Source: PALSA-612 sp963776735 | GTDB taxonomy: Bacteria; Actinomycetota; Thermoleophilia; Gaiellales; Gaiellaceae | Assembly (NCBI GenBank): GCA_963776735.1 | Contig: CAVZNV010000016.1 | Span: 248,001 to 312,000, forward strand | Length of the DNA stretch: 64,000 nucleotides | Direction of reading: 5' to 3' | Shown here: positions 43,516 to 50,777 of the stretch, piece by piece | How the letters are laid out: each line of letters starts with the position of its first letter | Numbering within the stretch: the stretch's first letter is position 1 | Translations under genes and position numbers: made by a program | The notes under the pieces: generated by a model | Seen by the model: the letters and a program-made list of their open reading frames with translations, nothing else | Told to the model about the DNA's origin: nothing | Database searches by the model: none

Positions 43516-43589
43516 TAGCGGCGGTAGGACTCGAACCTACGACACGCGGATTATGATTCCGCTGCTCTAACCAACTGAGCTACGCCGCC
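43516..43589 (-). tRNA. tRNA-Met (CAU), elongator type
   Basis: The cloverleaf is complete on the reverse strand: acceptor GGCGGCG pairs with CGCCGCU, D arm GCUCAGUUGGUUAGAGC, anticodon stem GCGGA/UCCGC with loop AUCAUAA, and T arm GUAGG/CCUAC with UUCGAGU. CCA is not encoded. Pair 1-72 is G-U, not the initiator C-A mismatch. A tRNA-Ile2 (lysidine) reading is less likely given the resemblance to actinobacterial elongator Met tRNAs. It stands just before rpmG. Confidence 0.9.
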
Positions 43590-43599
43590 TCGCCGACCG

Positions 43600-43605
43600 A
43601 GTGTA
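43600..43605 (-). promoter_or_regulatory. Extended -10 promoter of tRNA-Met/rpmG
   Basis: Reverse-strand TGCTACACT contains the TGn extension and a TACACT box, 11 bases before the tRNA 5' end. The -35 is poor, consistent with an extended -10 promoter. Confidence 0.5.
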
Positions 43606-43629
43606 GCAGGGCTCGTCCGGCCTTCTTCG

Positions 43630-43635
43630 TAGGCT
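43630..43635 (+). promoter_or_regulatory. Candidate -10 box of the zinc-ribbon gene
   Basis: TAGGCT lies 12 bases before the GTG start, the leaderless spacing seen at other first genes here. Confidence 0.3.
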
Positions 43636-43641
43636 CGGCGG

Positions 43642-43792
43642 GTGGGGGTCGAGTCGTGCTGGCGCTGCAACGCCGACATGGGCTGGGTGCACGGAACCTG
43701 GCAGTGCCCGCGCTGCAAGTTCAAGCTCGGGTGCTGCGAGGGCGAGCCGCAATCCGGCGCAGCAGAGCCAACAGAGTCGTGCGCCGCGCTAG
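43642..43792 (+). CDS. Small zinc-ribbon protein, 3' end uncertain
   Basis: The GTG start gives MGVESCWRCNADMGWVHGTW followed by QCPRCKFKLGCCEGEPQSG. Two CxxC pairs and a third Cys pair make a zinc ribbon, and the function is unknown. The initial frame has no stop until 44001 and would run straight through the hairpin at 43815. A one-base shift would instead end at a TAG at 43790-43792, just before that hairpin. Given the repeated one-base breaks in this window the shorter end is preferred, but this is inference. Confidence 0.45.
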
Positions 43793-43814
43793 AGCGCGAA
43801 ACGTCGAGTGCGCC

Positions 43815-43840
43815 GGAGGGGCGGGCGGACCCGCCCCTCC
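43815..43840 (+). terminator. Strong hairpin downstream of the zinc-ribbon gene
   Basis: GGAGGGGCGGG/CCCGCCCCTCC, 11 perfect base pairs with the tetraloop CGGA. No T run follows. It probably ends the zinc-ribbon transcript. The stretch from here to the MarR gene holds no further gene I can support. Confidence 0.6.
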
Positions 43841-44012
43841 GTGATGCTGCCGTTGGGGATGGCGGCCGGATCGATCGACCGGTCCGGCCGGGGCAGCGAG
43901 TCGATGCGGTCCCGGGCCAGGAGCCTGTGGGTGTGAACGTCGAGGCGATACATCAGACCCCCAATCTCTCGTCATCGAATATCTCGATGTCGAAAGACTA
44001 ACACCAAGACCT

Positions 44013-44039
44013 CTTGACGTCAAGCTATTTGACGTGAAG
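44013..44039. promoter_or_regulatory. Palindromic operator and promoter region of the MarR gene
   Basis: CTTGACGTCAAG (44013-44024) is a perfect 12-bp palindrome. TTTGACGTGAAG (44028-44039) repeats it imperfectly 15 bases on and overlaps the GTG start. TTGACG also resembles a -35 box. The arrangement suggests autorepression by the MarR protein. Confidence 0.5.
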
Positions 44040-44579
44040 AATGTTCCCGTGGCAGAACCGCGGGACCACATCGACGACTTCCTCGACTCGATCCGTGAGG
44101 AGCTTCCCGACCTCGACATGACGGTGGAGGGGATCGTCGACCGCATCAACGGGCTCAGCCGGCGCATCAAGCGGTTGATGGACGAGACGCTCACCGAGCG
44201 GGAGCTGACCTGGGGCGAGTGGCACGTGCTCGGGATCCTGCGGCGCTCGCCTGAGATGCGGCGCTCCCCGGGCTACCTGGCCGTTCATGCAGAGCTGTCG
44301 AGCGGCGCGATGACGAATCGCCTCGACAACCTCGAGAAGGCCGGCCTGATCCGGCGCCTCCCCGACCTGAACGACCGGCGGGCGATCCATGTCGAGCTGA
44401 CGCCGGCCGGCGTCGACGCGTACAACGAGTCGACCAACGCGCAGGCCGCCAAGGAGCAGTTGCTCGCGTCCGCGCTGAGCGCGAAGGAGAAGGAGGAGCT
44501 CAACAACCTCCTCCGCCGGCTGATGATCGTCGCCGAGCAGTTCGACGGCCCGAAGGTCGCCTCCATAGGCGACGAGTAG
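44034..44579 (+). CDS. MarR-family transcriptional regulator
   Basis: This 181-residue winged-helix regulator has a helical N-terminus, LTWGEWHVLGILRRSP, the recognition region LAVHAELSSGAMTNRLDNLE, the KAGLIRRLPDLNDRRAIHVE wing (the DxRxxxxxLT signature), and a C-terminal dimerisation helix. It is longer than the usual 140-150 residues because of about 45 N-terminal residues. GTG at 44049 is an alternative start that could suit a leaderless message. No obvious target operon is next to it apart from the downstream hypothetical gene. Confidence 0.85.
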   Translation: MKNVPVAEPRDHIDDFLDSIREELPDLDMTVEGIVDRINGLSRRIKRLMDETLTERELTWGEWHVLGILRRSPEMRRSPGYLAVHAELSSGAMTNRLDNLEKAGLIRRLPDLNDRRAIHVELTPAGVDAYNESTNAQAAKEQLLASALSAKEKEELNNLLRRLMIVAEQFDGPKVASIGDE

Positions 44580-44585
44580 GTCCGC

Positions 44586-44591
44586 GACAAT
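44586..44591 (+). promoter_or_regulatory. Candidate -10 box of the 44598 gene
   Basis: GACAAT is 12 bases before the GTG start, in the 18-base gap after the MarR gene. It would produce a leaderless transcript. Confidence 0.3.
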
Positions 44592-44597
44592 CAGGAC

Positions 44598-45134
44598 GTG
44601 CACAGGAAGGACCGCGAGGCGATCCTCGGCGAGTACGGCGCCGTGCGCGAACCGACCGAGCGCGAGCTCGCAGAGCAGTCTCTGCTCGAGCGCGACCTCG
44701 AGGGCAGCCCGCTCAAGGGCAAGCCGATCCACGGTCGGCTGCGGAACTTCCGACCCGCCGTCGACCACTACGTCGCCTCCCTCGGCGGGCCGCTGCCGTA
44801 CATGCAGCGGCTACGGCAGATCGAGCTCGAGACCGAGACCCACGAGCGGCGGCTCGCCGAGGCGTGGCAGGAGCTCGCCGACGGGTGCAGAGCCGACGCG
44901 GCCGGGTTCGAGCGCCGCTGGCGGCGAAGGGCCGACCGCTGGAGCTTCACGGCCGTCAACGAGCTGATCGACCGGCACAACCGCTGGTACCCGGCCGAAG
45001 CGCGGCTGCCGATGGACCCGCGGAGCCGCGACTACGTGCTTGTCGGCGGCAAGCCGTACCGGCTGCAACCGCTCGACGCGGCCTGGATCCTGGAGCGCTT
45101 CCCGCCCGAGCTCGAGCCGGCCCGCGCCGCCTAG
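44598..45134 (+). CDS. Conserved hypothetical protein, DUF1992-like
   Basis: This 178-residue soluble protein is charged and mainly helical. The segment LEGSPLKGKPIHGRLRNFRP followed by SLGGPLPYMQRLRQIELETE recalls the LPGxGKPL/LRxIE pattern of DnaJ-C28-like (DUF1992) proteins, but the match is weak. The C-terminus has DYVLVGGKPYRLQPLDAAWI. No function can be assigned. It follows the MarR gene closely and converges on the pilin-like gene with a 4-base overlap. Confidence 0.6.
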   Translation: MHRKDREAILGEYGAVREPTERELAEQSLLERDLEGSPLKGKPIHGRLRNFRPAVDHYVASLGGPLPYMQRLRQIELETETHERRLAEAWQELADGCRADAAGFERRWRRRADRWSFTAVNELIDRHNRWYPAEARLPMDPRSRDYVLVGGKPYRLQPLDAAWILERFPPELEPARAA

Positions 45135-45553
45135 CAGGCGCCGGCGACCGGCTGCGCGCCGGTCGTCACGTGCCAGACACGGCCACCCGCCTTCGTCTCG
45201 ACGCAATACGAGCTGCGACCCGCGTGACGAACCGCGACGCCGGACGGTAGGACGGCTCCCGCGTAGGTGCCGACGGACGCCTGGCGCTGCTCGAGCGCCT
45301 GGGTAGCGTGCGTCAACCTCGTCCGGGCCGAGTCCTCCTTCGCCTCCTGGCGCAGGCTGAGGTACTCGGGCACGGCCACGGCGACCGCGACAGCCATCAC
45401 GGCCACGATCAGGCCGGCCTCGAAGTGGCTGAGCGGCGCACGTGTTCCGGTGGAGCGGGAAGCGGAGATCACGCGGTACCCATCGGCCGTGTCCCCCGTC
45501 CAGGTGACACTCGAACGGGTGACGCCGACCCGCGGAAGGGGCGCGACGCTCAC
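45131..45553 (-). CDS. Type IV pilin-like protein with atypical cleavage site
   Basis: The N-terminal hydrophobic helix AGLIVAVMAVAVAVAVPEYL then SLRQEAKEDSARTRLTHATQ resembles the pilin/pseudopilin alpha-1 helix with its P-x-Y bend. The C-terminal domain ends with a Cys pair (YCVETKAG...VAGAC). The expected G-F-x-x-x-E processing site is replaced by SHFEAG, so cleavage is doubtful. The GTG overlapping the prepilin peptidase stop (GTGA) was chosen; GTG at 45472 would give a 113-residue form with a shorter leader. Coupling to the peptidase gene supports a pilus-like role. Confidence 0.6.
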   Translation of the reverse strand: MSVAPLPRVGVTRSSVTWTGDTADGYRVISASRSTGTRAPLSHFEAGLIVAVMAVAVAVAVPEYLSLRQEAKEDSARTRLTHATQALEQRQASVGTYAGAVLPSGVAVRHAGRSSYCVETKAGGRVWHVTTGAQPVAGAC

Positions 45554-46122
45554 AGCCCGTGGAGGAACAGAGCGACCACGGAGCCGAGCGCGAGGAAGGG
45601 CCCGAACGGGAACCCGACCTTGCGGCCGGCGCGGCCGTGCCGGACGAGGATCACGATCGACGGCACGAGCGACGCCAGGCTGGCGAGCACGAGCGCGACG
45701 ACGACGGACGGCCCGAGCGCGGCCCCCATCAGGAACGCGAGCTTGACGTCTCCCATCCCCATGCCCTGCGGCGAGATGAGGCTGAAGACGAGCAGGAAGA
45801 GCGACGCGCAGAGGGCGGAAAGCGCCCAGCGCGGACTCGGCTCGGCGATCGTCATCCCCGCGAGCACGATCGCCGACGCGGGACCGACGACGCGGTTCGG
45901 GATCAGGCGGTACTCGAGGTCGGTCGCTGTCACGATCACGAGCGAAAGGCAGAACACCGACTCGGTGAAGCCCTTCAGCGTCGGCCCGAAGGCGGCGAGA
46001 CAGCCGAGGACGAGCGCGCCGCCGACGAACGGCAGCGAAAGATAGACCCACTGGGGCAGCCGGCCGGGCTCACGGTCGACGTCCGGCAGGGTATACGAGA
46101 CGACAGCGGAGAAGAGTCCCAC
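45550..46122 (-). CDS. Type IV prepilin peptidase (A24 family), short form
   Basis: This 190-residue multi-pass membrane aspartic protease has catalytic Asp motifs TATDLEYRLIPN and GMGMGDVKLAFLMG (the GxGD signature). The N-terminal methyltransferase-associated cysteine domain of PilD is absent. It would process pilin leaders at the inner face of the membrane. The downstream gene is a pilin-like protein with an overlapping start. Confidence 0.85.
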   Translation of the reverse strand: MGLFSAVVSYTLPDVDREPGRLPQWVYLSLPFVGGALVLGCLAAFGPTLKGFTESVFCLSLVIVTATDLEYRLIPNRVVGPASAIVLAGMTIAEPSPRWALSALCASLFLLVFSLISPQGMGMGDVKLAFLMGAALGPSVVVALVLASLASLVPSIVILVRHGRAGRKVGFPFGPFLALGSVVALFLHGL

Positions 46123-46154
46123 CAGGACTGTTCTCGGCAGCGCGAGGCCGGGAG

Positions 46155-47339
46155 TTAAGCGGTTTGCGCCTCGGTGCGGTAGCCGGCGCCGGGATCACCG
46201 GCCGACCGCGCGAGCCCCTCGATCAGCTTCAGCCCGAACCGGGCCGGTCCGCGCTCGTCGCCCGGGTACTCGAGGTCGCCGTTCAGCATCCGCTCGACGA
46301 CGCCCCACGCGAGCGGTGCTCGACCCAGCGTGAACGTGAGCCACGGATAGCGGTCGAACGCGATCTTGGCTCCCCACGAGGCCGCGATGCCCATCGACAG
46401 GGCGCGCGCGACCTTGTGGTTGTAAGCGTCGAGCGTCTCGGCGCGGCCCTCGAGCAGGTCGACGATCGTCTCAGCCGCAAGCCGCGACGAGGTGAACGCC
46501 TCGAACATCCCGTCGCCGGAAAGCGGGTCGACGAGCCCGGCCGCGTCGCCCACGAGCAGCGCGCGTCCGCGGGCGGCGACCGAACCCGCGCGCCGCAGCG
46601 GCAGCCGGTGCCCGCGTAGCTCCGATACCTCGTCGACCGGAATCCCGTGCGCCTTGCAGAGCACGTCCAGATGCCCGCGAAGCGTCGGTCCGACGCTCTC
46701 CCAGCCGCCCACGCCGACGTTCACGTGGTCGCCCTTCGGGAAGATCCACGCGTAGCCGCCGGGAATCGTGCCGAGCTCGAGCTCTGCGATGCCGTCGAAC
46801 CGGTCGCCGACGACGGACTTCGGCACGTTGCCCTCGAACGCGACACCCAGGACGTACTCGCCGCCGAGATCGAGCGCCTTGCGCGTCGTCCCGTTGACGC
46901 CGTCCGCGCCGACGATCACGTCGCCCTCGACCGGCGTGCCGTCCACCGTCGCTCCGACGCCGCCTTCGTCCGCGCGAACCTCCGCGACCTTGACCCCGTC
47001 GCGGAACTCGGCGCCCGCGGCGACCGCCCGCTCGACGAGGTAGTTGTCCAGCCGGCGGCGCTGCGTCATCAGGACGATCGGCTCCCGGCTGCTGCGCTCG
47101 AACCTCGTCCCGTAGCGGAGACGGAAGCCCATCCGGTCGACGACGTGTTCCACGACCGGATCAACGGACACCGGCAACTGGCGGACGGCGCGGCCCGTCA
47201 GCCCGCCGCCGCACGGCTTGTCGCGAGGGAACCTCGCCCTGTCGAGCAGCAGCACGTTCTTGCCGGCCACGGCCAGGCGGTACGCAGCCGTCGACCCCGC
47301 TGGGCCGGCACCCACGACGATCGCGTCGAAGCGCTCCAC
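46155..47339 (-). CDS. Geranylgeranyl reductase-family FAD oxidoreductase
   Basis: This 394-residue flavoprotein starts with GTG. The FAD-binding motif is VVGAGPAGSTAAYRLAVAGK, followed by RFPRDKPCGGGLTGRAV (the family PCGG motif), VIVGADGVNGTTRK and LLVGDAAGLVDPLSGDGM. Related enzymes reduce isoprenoid chains of chlorophyll, archaeal lipids or menaquinone; menaquinone or polyprenol reduction is plausible here but not shown. Its promoter region overlaps that of the divergent tRNA-Tyr. Confidence 0.85.
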   Translation of the reverse strand: MERFDAIVVGAGPAGSTAAYRLAVAGKNVLLLDRARFPRDKPCGGGLTGRAVRQLPVSVDPVVEHVVDRMGFRLRYGTRFERSSREPIVLMTQRRRLDNYLVERAVAAGAEFRDGVKVAEVRADEGGVGATVDGTPVEGDVIVGADGVNGTTRKALDLGGEYVLGVAFEGNVPKSVVGDRFDGIAELELGTIPGGYAWIFPKGDHVNVGVGGWESVGPTLRGHLDVLCKAHGIPVDEVSELRGHRLPLRRAGSVAARGRALLVGDAAGLVDPLSGDGMFEAFTSSRLAAETIVDLLEGRAETLDAYNHKVARALSMGIAASWGAKIAFDRYPWLTFTLGRAPLAWGVVERMLNGDLEYPGDERGPARFGLKLIEGLARSAGDPGAGYRTEAQTA

Positions 47340-47346
47340 GTCGCCA

Positions 47347-47356
47347 AGGCTACAAT
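47347..47356. promoter_or_regulatory. Overlapping divergent -10 boxes: tRNA-Tyr and flavoprotein gene
   Basis: AGGCTACAAT contains TACAAT (47351-47356) for the plus-strand tRNA-Tyr and, on the reverse strand, TAGCCT (47347-47352) for the flavoprotein gene, 13 bases before its GTG. The two cannot be bound at once. Confidence 0.4.
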
Positions 47357-47368
47357 GGCGCACCTCCA

Positions 47369-47450
47369 GGGGGTGTACCCGAGCGGCCAAAGGGGACGGG
47401 CTGTAAACCCGTTGGCTCAGCCTACGGAGGTTCGAATCCTCCCGCCCCCA
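47369..47450 (+). tRNA. tRNA-Tyr (GUA)
   Basis: Class II tRNA: acceptor GGGGGTG pairs with CGCCCCC, D arm CCCGAGCGGCCAAAGGG, anticodon arm ACGGGCTGTAAACCCGT with anticodon GTA, a long variable arm (TGGCTCAGCCTACGG), and T arm GAGGTTCGAATCCTC. Discriminator A; CCA not encoded. Confidence 0.95.
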
Positions 47451-47720
47451 CTTTCTGGCTCGCTGGAAACAACGCTTCGCTGTGCGAGGGGCTCTGCCCC
47501 TCGCGCTCCCCGCTGGCACAGAGCCGCTGCGGCCTACGCCGGCTCGGCCGGCATCGGCGGCGTCAGTGACGTCGGGACCTCGCGAGCAGCCCCGACCTCG
47601 CCGGCTGCTACCGTGGCTGACGCGACGACGAACGAACGTCGTCGGAGATTGAGCTTCTCGTTCCTCCTTCGGGTGCTTCGAGTCGACTGATCTCGAACCC
47701 GAACAAGGGAGTTGAACCTG
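47451..47720. other. 270-base non-coding stretch after tRNA-Tyr
   Basis: This holds a tRNA terminator-like hairpin near its start, then GC-rich sequence with several CCGGC-type inverted repeats and a purine-rich AAGGGAG Shine-Dalgarno just before the helicase ATG. No credible open frame is seen. Confidence 0.5.
47484..47504 (+). terminator. Hairpin terminator of tRNA-Tyr
   Basis: GCGAGGGGC/GCCCCTCGC, 9 bp with the 3-base loop TCT, 34 bases after the tRNA. No T run. Confidence 0.5.
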
Positions 47721-48896
47721 ATGTCGAATGAATCCTTCAGCGCGCTCGGCGTGCGCCCACAGATCGTGGACGCGCTCGCCACGCGCGGAATCACCGCGCC
47801 GTTCCCGATCCAGCGACTCGTCCTGCCGGACGCGCTCGACGGTTGCGACGTGCTTGCAAAGTCGCCGACCGGATCGGGCAAGACGCTCGCCTTCGGATTG
47901 GCGATCGTAGAGCGCACCCGTCGCGGCGGCGACGCTCCGACGGCTCTCGTCCTGGTGCCGACGCGTGAGCTGGCGGCCCAGGTGGCCGAGGAGCTGCGCG
48001 GACCGTCCACGGCGGCCGGCCTGCGGGTCGAGGCGGTGTACGGCGGCGTGCCGCTGGCACGCCAGGCAAAGCGGGCGAAGAGCGCCGAGATCCTGGTCGC
48101 GACGCCCGGACGCCTGCAGGACCTGGTCGAGCGCCGGCTCGTCTCGCTCGGACAGGTCGAGATCCTCGTTCTCGACGAGGCGGATCGGATGCTCGACATG
48201 GGCTTCCGCCCGCAGGTCGACGCGATCGTCCGCCGTCTTCCGGGTAACCGCCAGACGATGTTCTTCTCGGCCACGCTCGACGGCGAGGTGGGCGAGCTCG
48301 CCCGCGCCTACACACACGACGCCTGCCGCTTCGACGTGGCGCCGCCGGAGCCCGACGGGGAGGCTCTCTCCGTCGACCATGCCTTCGTCGCGGTCACCTC
48401 TGCGGACAAATTCGACGTCCTCGTCGAGCATCTCGCGGACGCCGAGGGACTCGCCCTCGTCTTCGTACGAACGAAGCGCGGCGCCGACCGGCTCGCCAGG
48501 CGGCTGTCGGAACGCGGGATTGCCGGGGCGGCGATGCACGGCGACATGGCACAGGCCCGGCGGGAGCGGACACTCGAGCGCTTCCGCTCCGGCCGCGTGC
48601 CGACGCTTGTCGCGACCGAGCTCGCCGCCCGCGGGCTCGACCTGGTCGAGATCACGAACGTGATCAACTTCGACCCGCCCGCAGACGACACGAGCTATCT
48701 CCACCGCGTCGGCCGCACCGGTCGTGCCGGCCGCGGCGGCATCGGCGTCACCTTGGTGCTCCCCGAGCAACAGGACGACGTCAGCCGGGTCGCGGCCCGC
48801 GCCGGCCGCCGAGCGGAGTTCGAACACGCAGGACTCCGTCCCGCGCGACCGAAGCTCCTGTACACGAGCCGCCGGGGACGCCGCTCACGCTGGTAA
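47721..48896 (+). CDS. DEAD-box RNA helicase
   Basis: The 391-residue core helicase has the Q motif region (GITAPFPIQ), motif I AKSPTGSGKT, Ia VPTRELAAQV, Ib TPGRLQDLV, II DEAD in VLDEADRMLDMGF, III FFSAT, IV FVRTKRGADRL, V VATELAARGLDL and VI YLHRVGRTGRAGRGG. Motif V reads ATE rather than the usual ATD. A short basic tail (RGRRSRW) could bind RNA. The ATG was chosen with GGGAG upstream; a TTG three codons earlier is possible. RNA remodelling or ribosome assembly is the likely role. Confidence 0.92.
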   Translation: MSNESFSALGVRPQIVDALATRGITAPFPIQRLVLPDALDGCDVLAKSPTGSGKTLAFGLAIVERTRRGGDAPTALVLVPTRELAAQVAEELRGPSTAAGLRVEAVYGGVPLARQAKRAKSAEILVATPGRLQDLVERRLVSLGQVEILVLDEADRMLDMGFRPQVDAIVRRLPGNRQTMFFSATLDGEVGELARAYTHDACRFDVAPPEPDGEALSVDHAFVAVTSADKFDVLVEHLADAEGLALVFVRTKRGADRLARRLSERGIAGAAMHGDMAQARRERTLERFRSGRVPTLVATELAARGLDLVEITNVINFDPPADDTSYLHRVGRTGRAGRGGIGVTLVLPEQQDDVSRVAARAGRRAEFEHAGLRPARPKLLYTSRRGRRSRW

Positions 48897-48972
48897 GGCG
48901 CAGGCTCAACTCTTAGCGGTTTCTCAGCTGGGAAATACCGTCCGCTCACGTTCCGCTGGCACCTTGTGCGGC

Positions 48973-50352
48973 ATGAGCGACGTCGGCCTCGAGATCCAGG
49001 CGCGGCCGCGCTTGAAGTCGAGGTCGGTCGTGCGACCGTGGATCCCGCTCGTCGTCTGGGGACTCCTGCTCGGAAACCTGGTCGCAATCGTCTGGCTGTG
49101 GTGGCACGGCGGCAACGTCACCGGCGTCCACGGCACGGGCGAGGCGCTGACCAGCGTCGCGCGGATCACCGGACTGCTCGGCGCCTACGGCGCGCTGCTG
49201 CAAGTCGTGTTGCTCTCCCGGATCCCCTGGCTCGAGCGCGTCGCCGGCTTCGACCGGCTCAGCGTCTGGCACCGCTGGAACGGCAAGGCGACCCTCCTGC
49301 TCGTCCTCGCCCACGTCTTCTTCTCGGTCTGGGGCTATGCCGTCCAGGACCGCTACTCGATCGGCAAGGAGATCACGACCATGCTCGGCGGCGGGATCTA
49401 CCCCGGGATGATCACCGCGACCGTCGGCACCGGGCTGATGGTCGCCGTCGTCGTCACGTCGCTCGTGATCGTGCGACGCCGGCTTCGCTACGAGGCCTGG
49501 TACGCAGTCCACCTCGCGGCCTACGCGGCCATCGCGCTCGCCTGGTTCCACCAGATCCCGACCGGCAACGAGCTCGTGCTGAGCGAGGCCGCTGCCGACT
49601 ACTGGCGCGCCCTCTACGTGGCGACGCTTGCTCTCGTCGTCGGCTACCGCGTCGTGCGTCCGGCGGTGAACACGTTCCGCTACGGCCTGCGCGTGGCCGA
49701 CGTGGTCGAGGAAGGGCCCGGCGTCGTCTCGCTCCACCTGCGCGGGCGCGGGCTCGACCGCTTCCACGCGCAGCCGGGGCAGTTCTTCCTCTGGCGCTTC
49801 CTCGATCGGCACCGGTGGTGGGGCGCGCATCCGTTCTCGCTTTCGGCCGTGCCCGAGCCGGGCCTGCTGCGGATCACGGTCAAGGCGGCCGGCGACTTCA
49901 CGAGCCGCATCGGCTCGGTCGCACCCGGCACGCGCGTCGTCGCCGAGGGGCCGCTCGGACAGTTCACGGACGCCGTCCGCCGCAGCGACAAGGCGCTGCT
50001 GATCGCCGGCGGCATCGGCATCACGCCCGTCCGCGCGCTCGCCGAGGAGGCGCACGGCGACGTCGTGCTCGTCTACCGCGTGCTGCGCGAGGAAGACGCC
50101 GTGCTCTTCGACGAGCTTGCGTCTATCGCCGCGGAGCGGGGGCTCCGGCTCGAGCTCGTCGCCGGCGACCACGCGACGCCCGAGGGTCGCGACCTCCTCT
50201 CTCCCGCCCACCTGCGCGAACTCGTCCCCGACCTCTCCGACCGTGACGTCTACGTGTGCGGCCCGCCCGGCATGACCGACGCGATCGTGCGAACGCTGCG
50301 CTCCGCGGGCGTGCCGCGCCGCCACATCCACTCGGAACGCTTCGCCCTCTGA
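48973..50352 (+). CDS. Ferric reductase-like membrane flavoprotein (FRE/NOX type)
   Basis: This 459-residue protein has about six N-terminal transmembrane helices with heme-ligand candidates (VWHRWNGKATLLLVLAHVFF, YAVHLAAYAAIALAWFHQ). A cytoplasmic ferredoxin-reductase module follows: FAD site HPFSLSAVP, NAD(P)H site GGIGITPVRALAEEA and C-terminal VCGPPGMTD. It should move electrons from NAD(P)H across the membrane. The FMN-binding secreted protein and ApbE flavin transferase follow in tandem, so the trio forms an extracytoplasmic flavin-based electron-transfer unit. Confidence 0.85.
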   Translation: MSDVGLEIQARPRLKSRSVVRPWIPLVVWGLLLGNLVAIVWLWWHGGNVTGVHGTGEALTSVARITGLLGAYGALLQVVLLSRIPWLERVAGFDRLSVWHRWNGKATLLLVLAHVFFSVWGYAVQDRYSIGKEITTMLGGGIYPGMITATVGTGLMVAVVVTSLVIVRRRLRYEAWYAVHLAAYAAIALAWFHQIPTGNELVLSEAAADYWRALYVATLALVVGYRVVRPAVNTFRYGLRVADVVEEGPGVVSLHLRGRGLDRFHAQPGQFFLWRFLDRHRWWGAHPFSLSAVPEPGLLRITVKAAGDFTSRIGSVAPGTRVVAEGPLGQFTDAVRRSDKALLIAGGIGITPVRALAEEAHGDVVLVYRVLREEDAVLFDELASIAAERGLRLELVAGDHATPEGRDLLSPAHLRELVPDLSDRDVYVCGPPGMTDAIVRTLRSAGVPRRHIHSERFAL

Positions 50353-50366
50353 CGAAAGGAACCGAA

Positions 50367-50777
50367 ATGCGCCGTCTCGCCAAAGCCGTCTCCCTGGTCG
50401 CCGTCCTCGCCTTGCCACTCGTGAACGTGGCCGCAGCAGCCACGTCGACCGTGAAGAAGAGCGTCTGGAAGCGGGTCGCAGGCCCGCAGGAGCAGGCCAA
50501 CCGCTGGGGCTTCGTCCAGGTCAGCGTCGTCGTCAAGAAGACGACCGTCGGTACGAAGACGACCCGCAAGATCACCGGCATCAGCGTTCCCGTCTATCCG
50601 GACCACACCGGGCGCTCCCAGTTCATCAGCGAGAACGCGCTCCCGATCCTGATCAGCGAAGGCCTCAAGGCGCAGATGCACCCGGCCAACATCCAGCTTC
50701 TCTCCGGCGCGACGTACACGAGCGATGCGTTCGAGCAGTCGCTGCAGGCCGCGGTCCTGAAGGCGAAGAAGGTCTGA
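50367..50777 (+). CDS. Secreted FMN-binding domain protein (ApbE substrate)
   Basis: A 136-residue protein with a signal peptide (VSLVAVLALPLVNVAAAAT). The flavinylation motif LLSGATYTSDAFEQSLQAAV matches NqrC/RnfG-type FMN-binding domains, in which a Thr (Thr116, SGAT) carries covalent FMN. AAAGGAACC precedes the ATG. Its stop overlaps the apbE-type start, so the two are co-translated. It probably relays electrons from the membrane reductase to an external acceptor. Confidence 0.85.
   Translation: MRRLAKAVSLVAVLALPLVNVAAAATSTVKKSVWKRVAGPQEQANRWGFVQVSVVVKKTTVGTKTTRKITGISVPVYPDHTGRSQFISENALPILISEGLKAQMHPANIQLLSGATYTSDAFEQSLQAAVLKAKKV

Noticed and set aside
43516..43589. tRNA-Ile2 (lysidine-modified CAU) instead of tRNA-Met
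   Set aside because: Body sequence resembles actinobacterial elongator Met tRNA. The decision would need identity-element comparison with the other CAU tRNAs of the genome.
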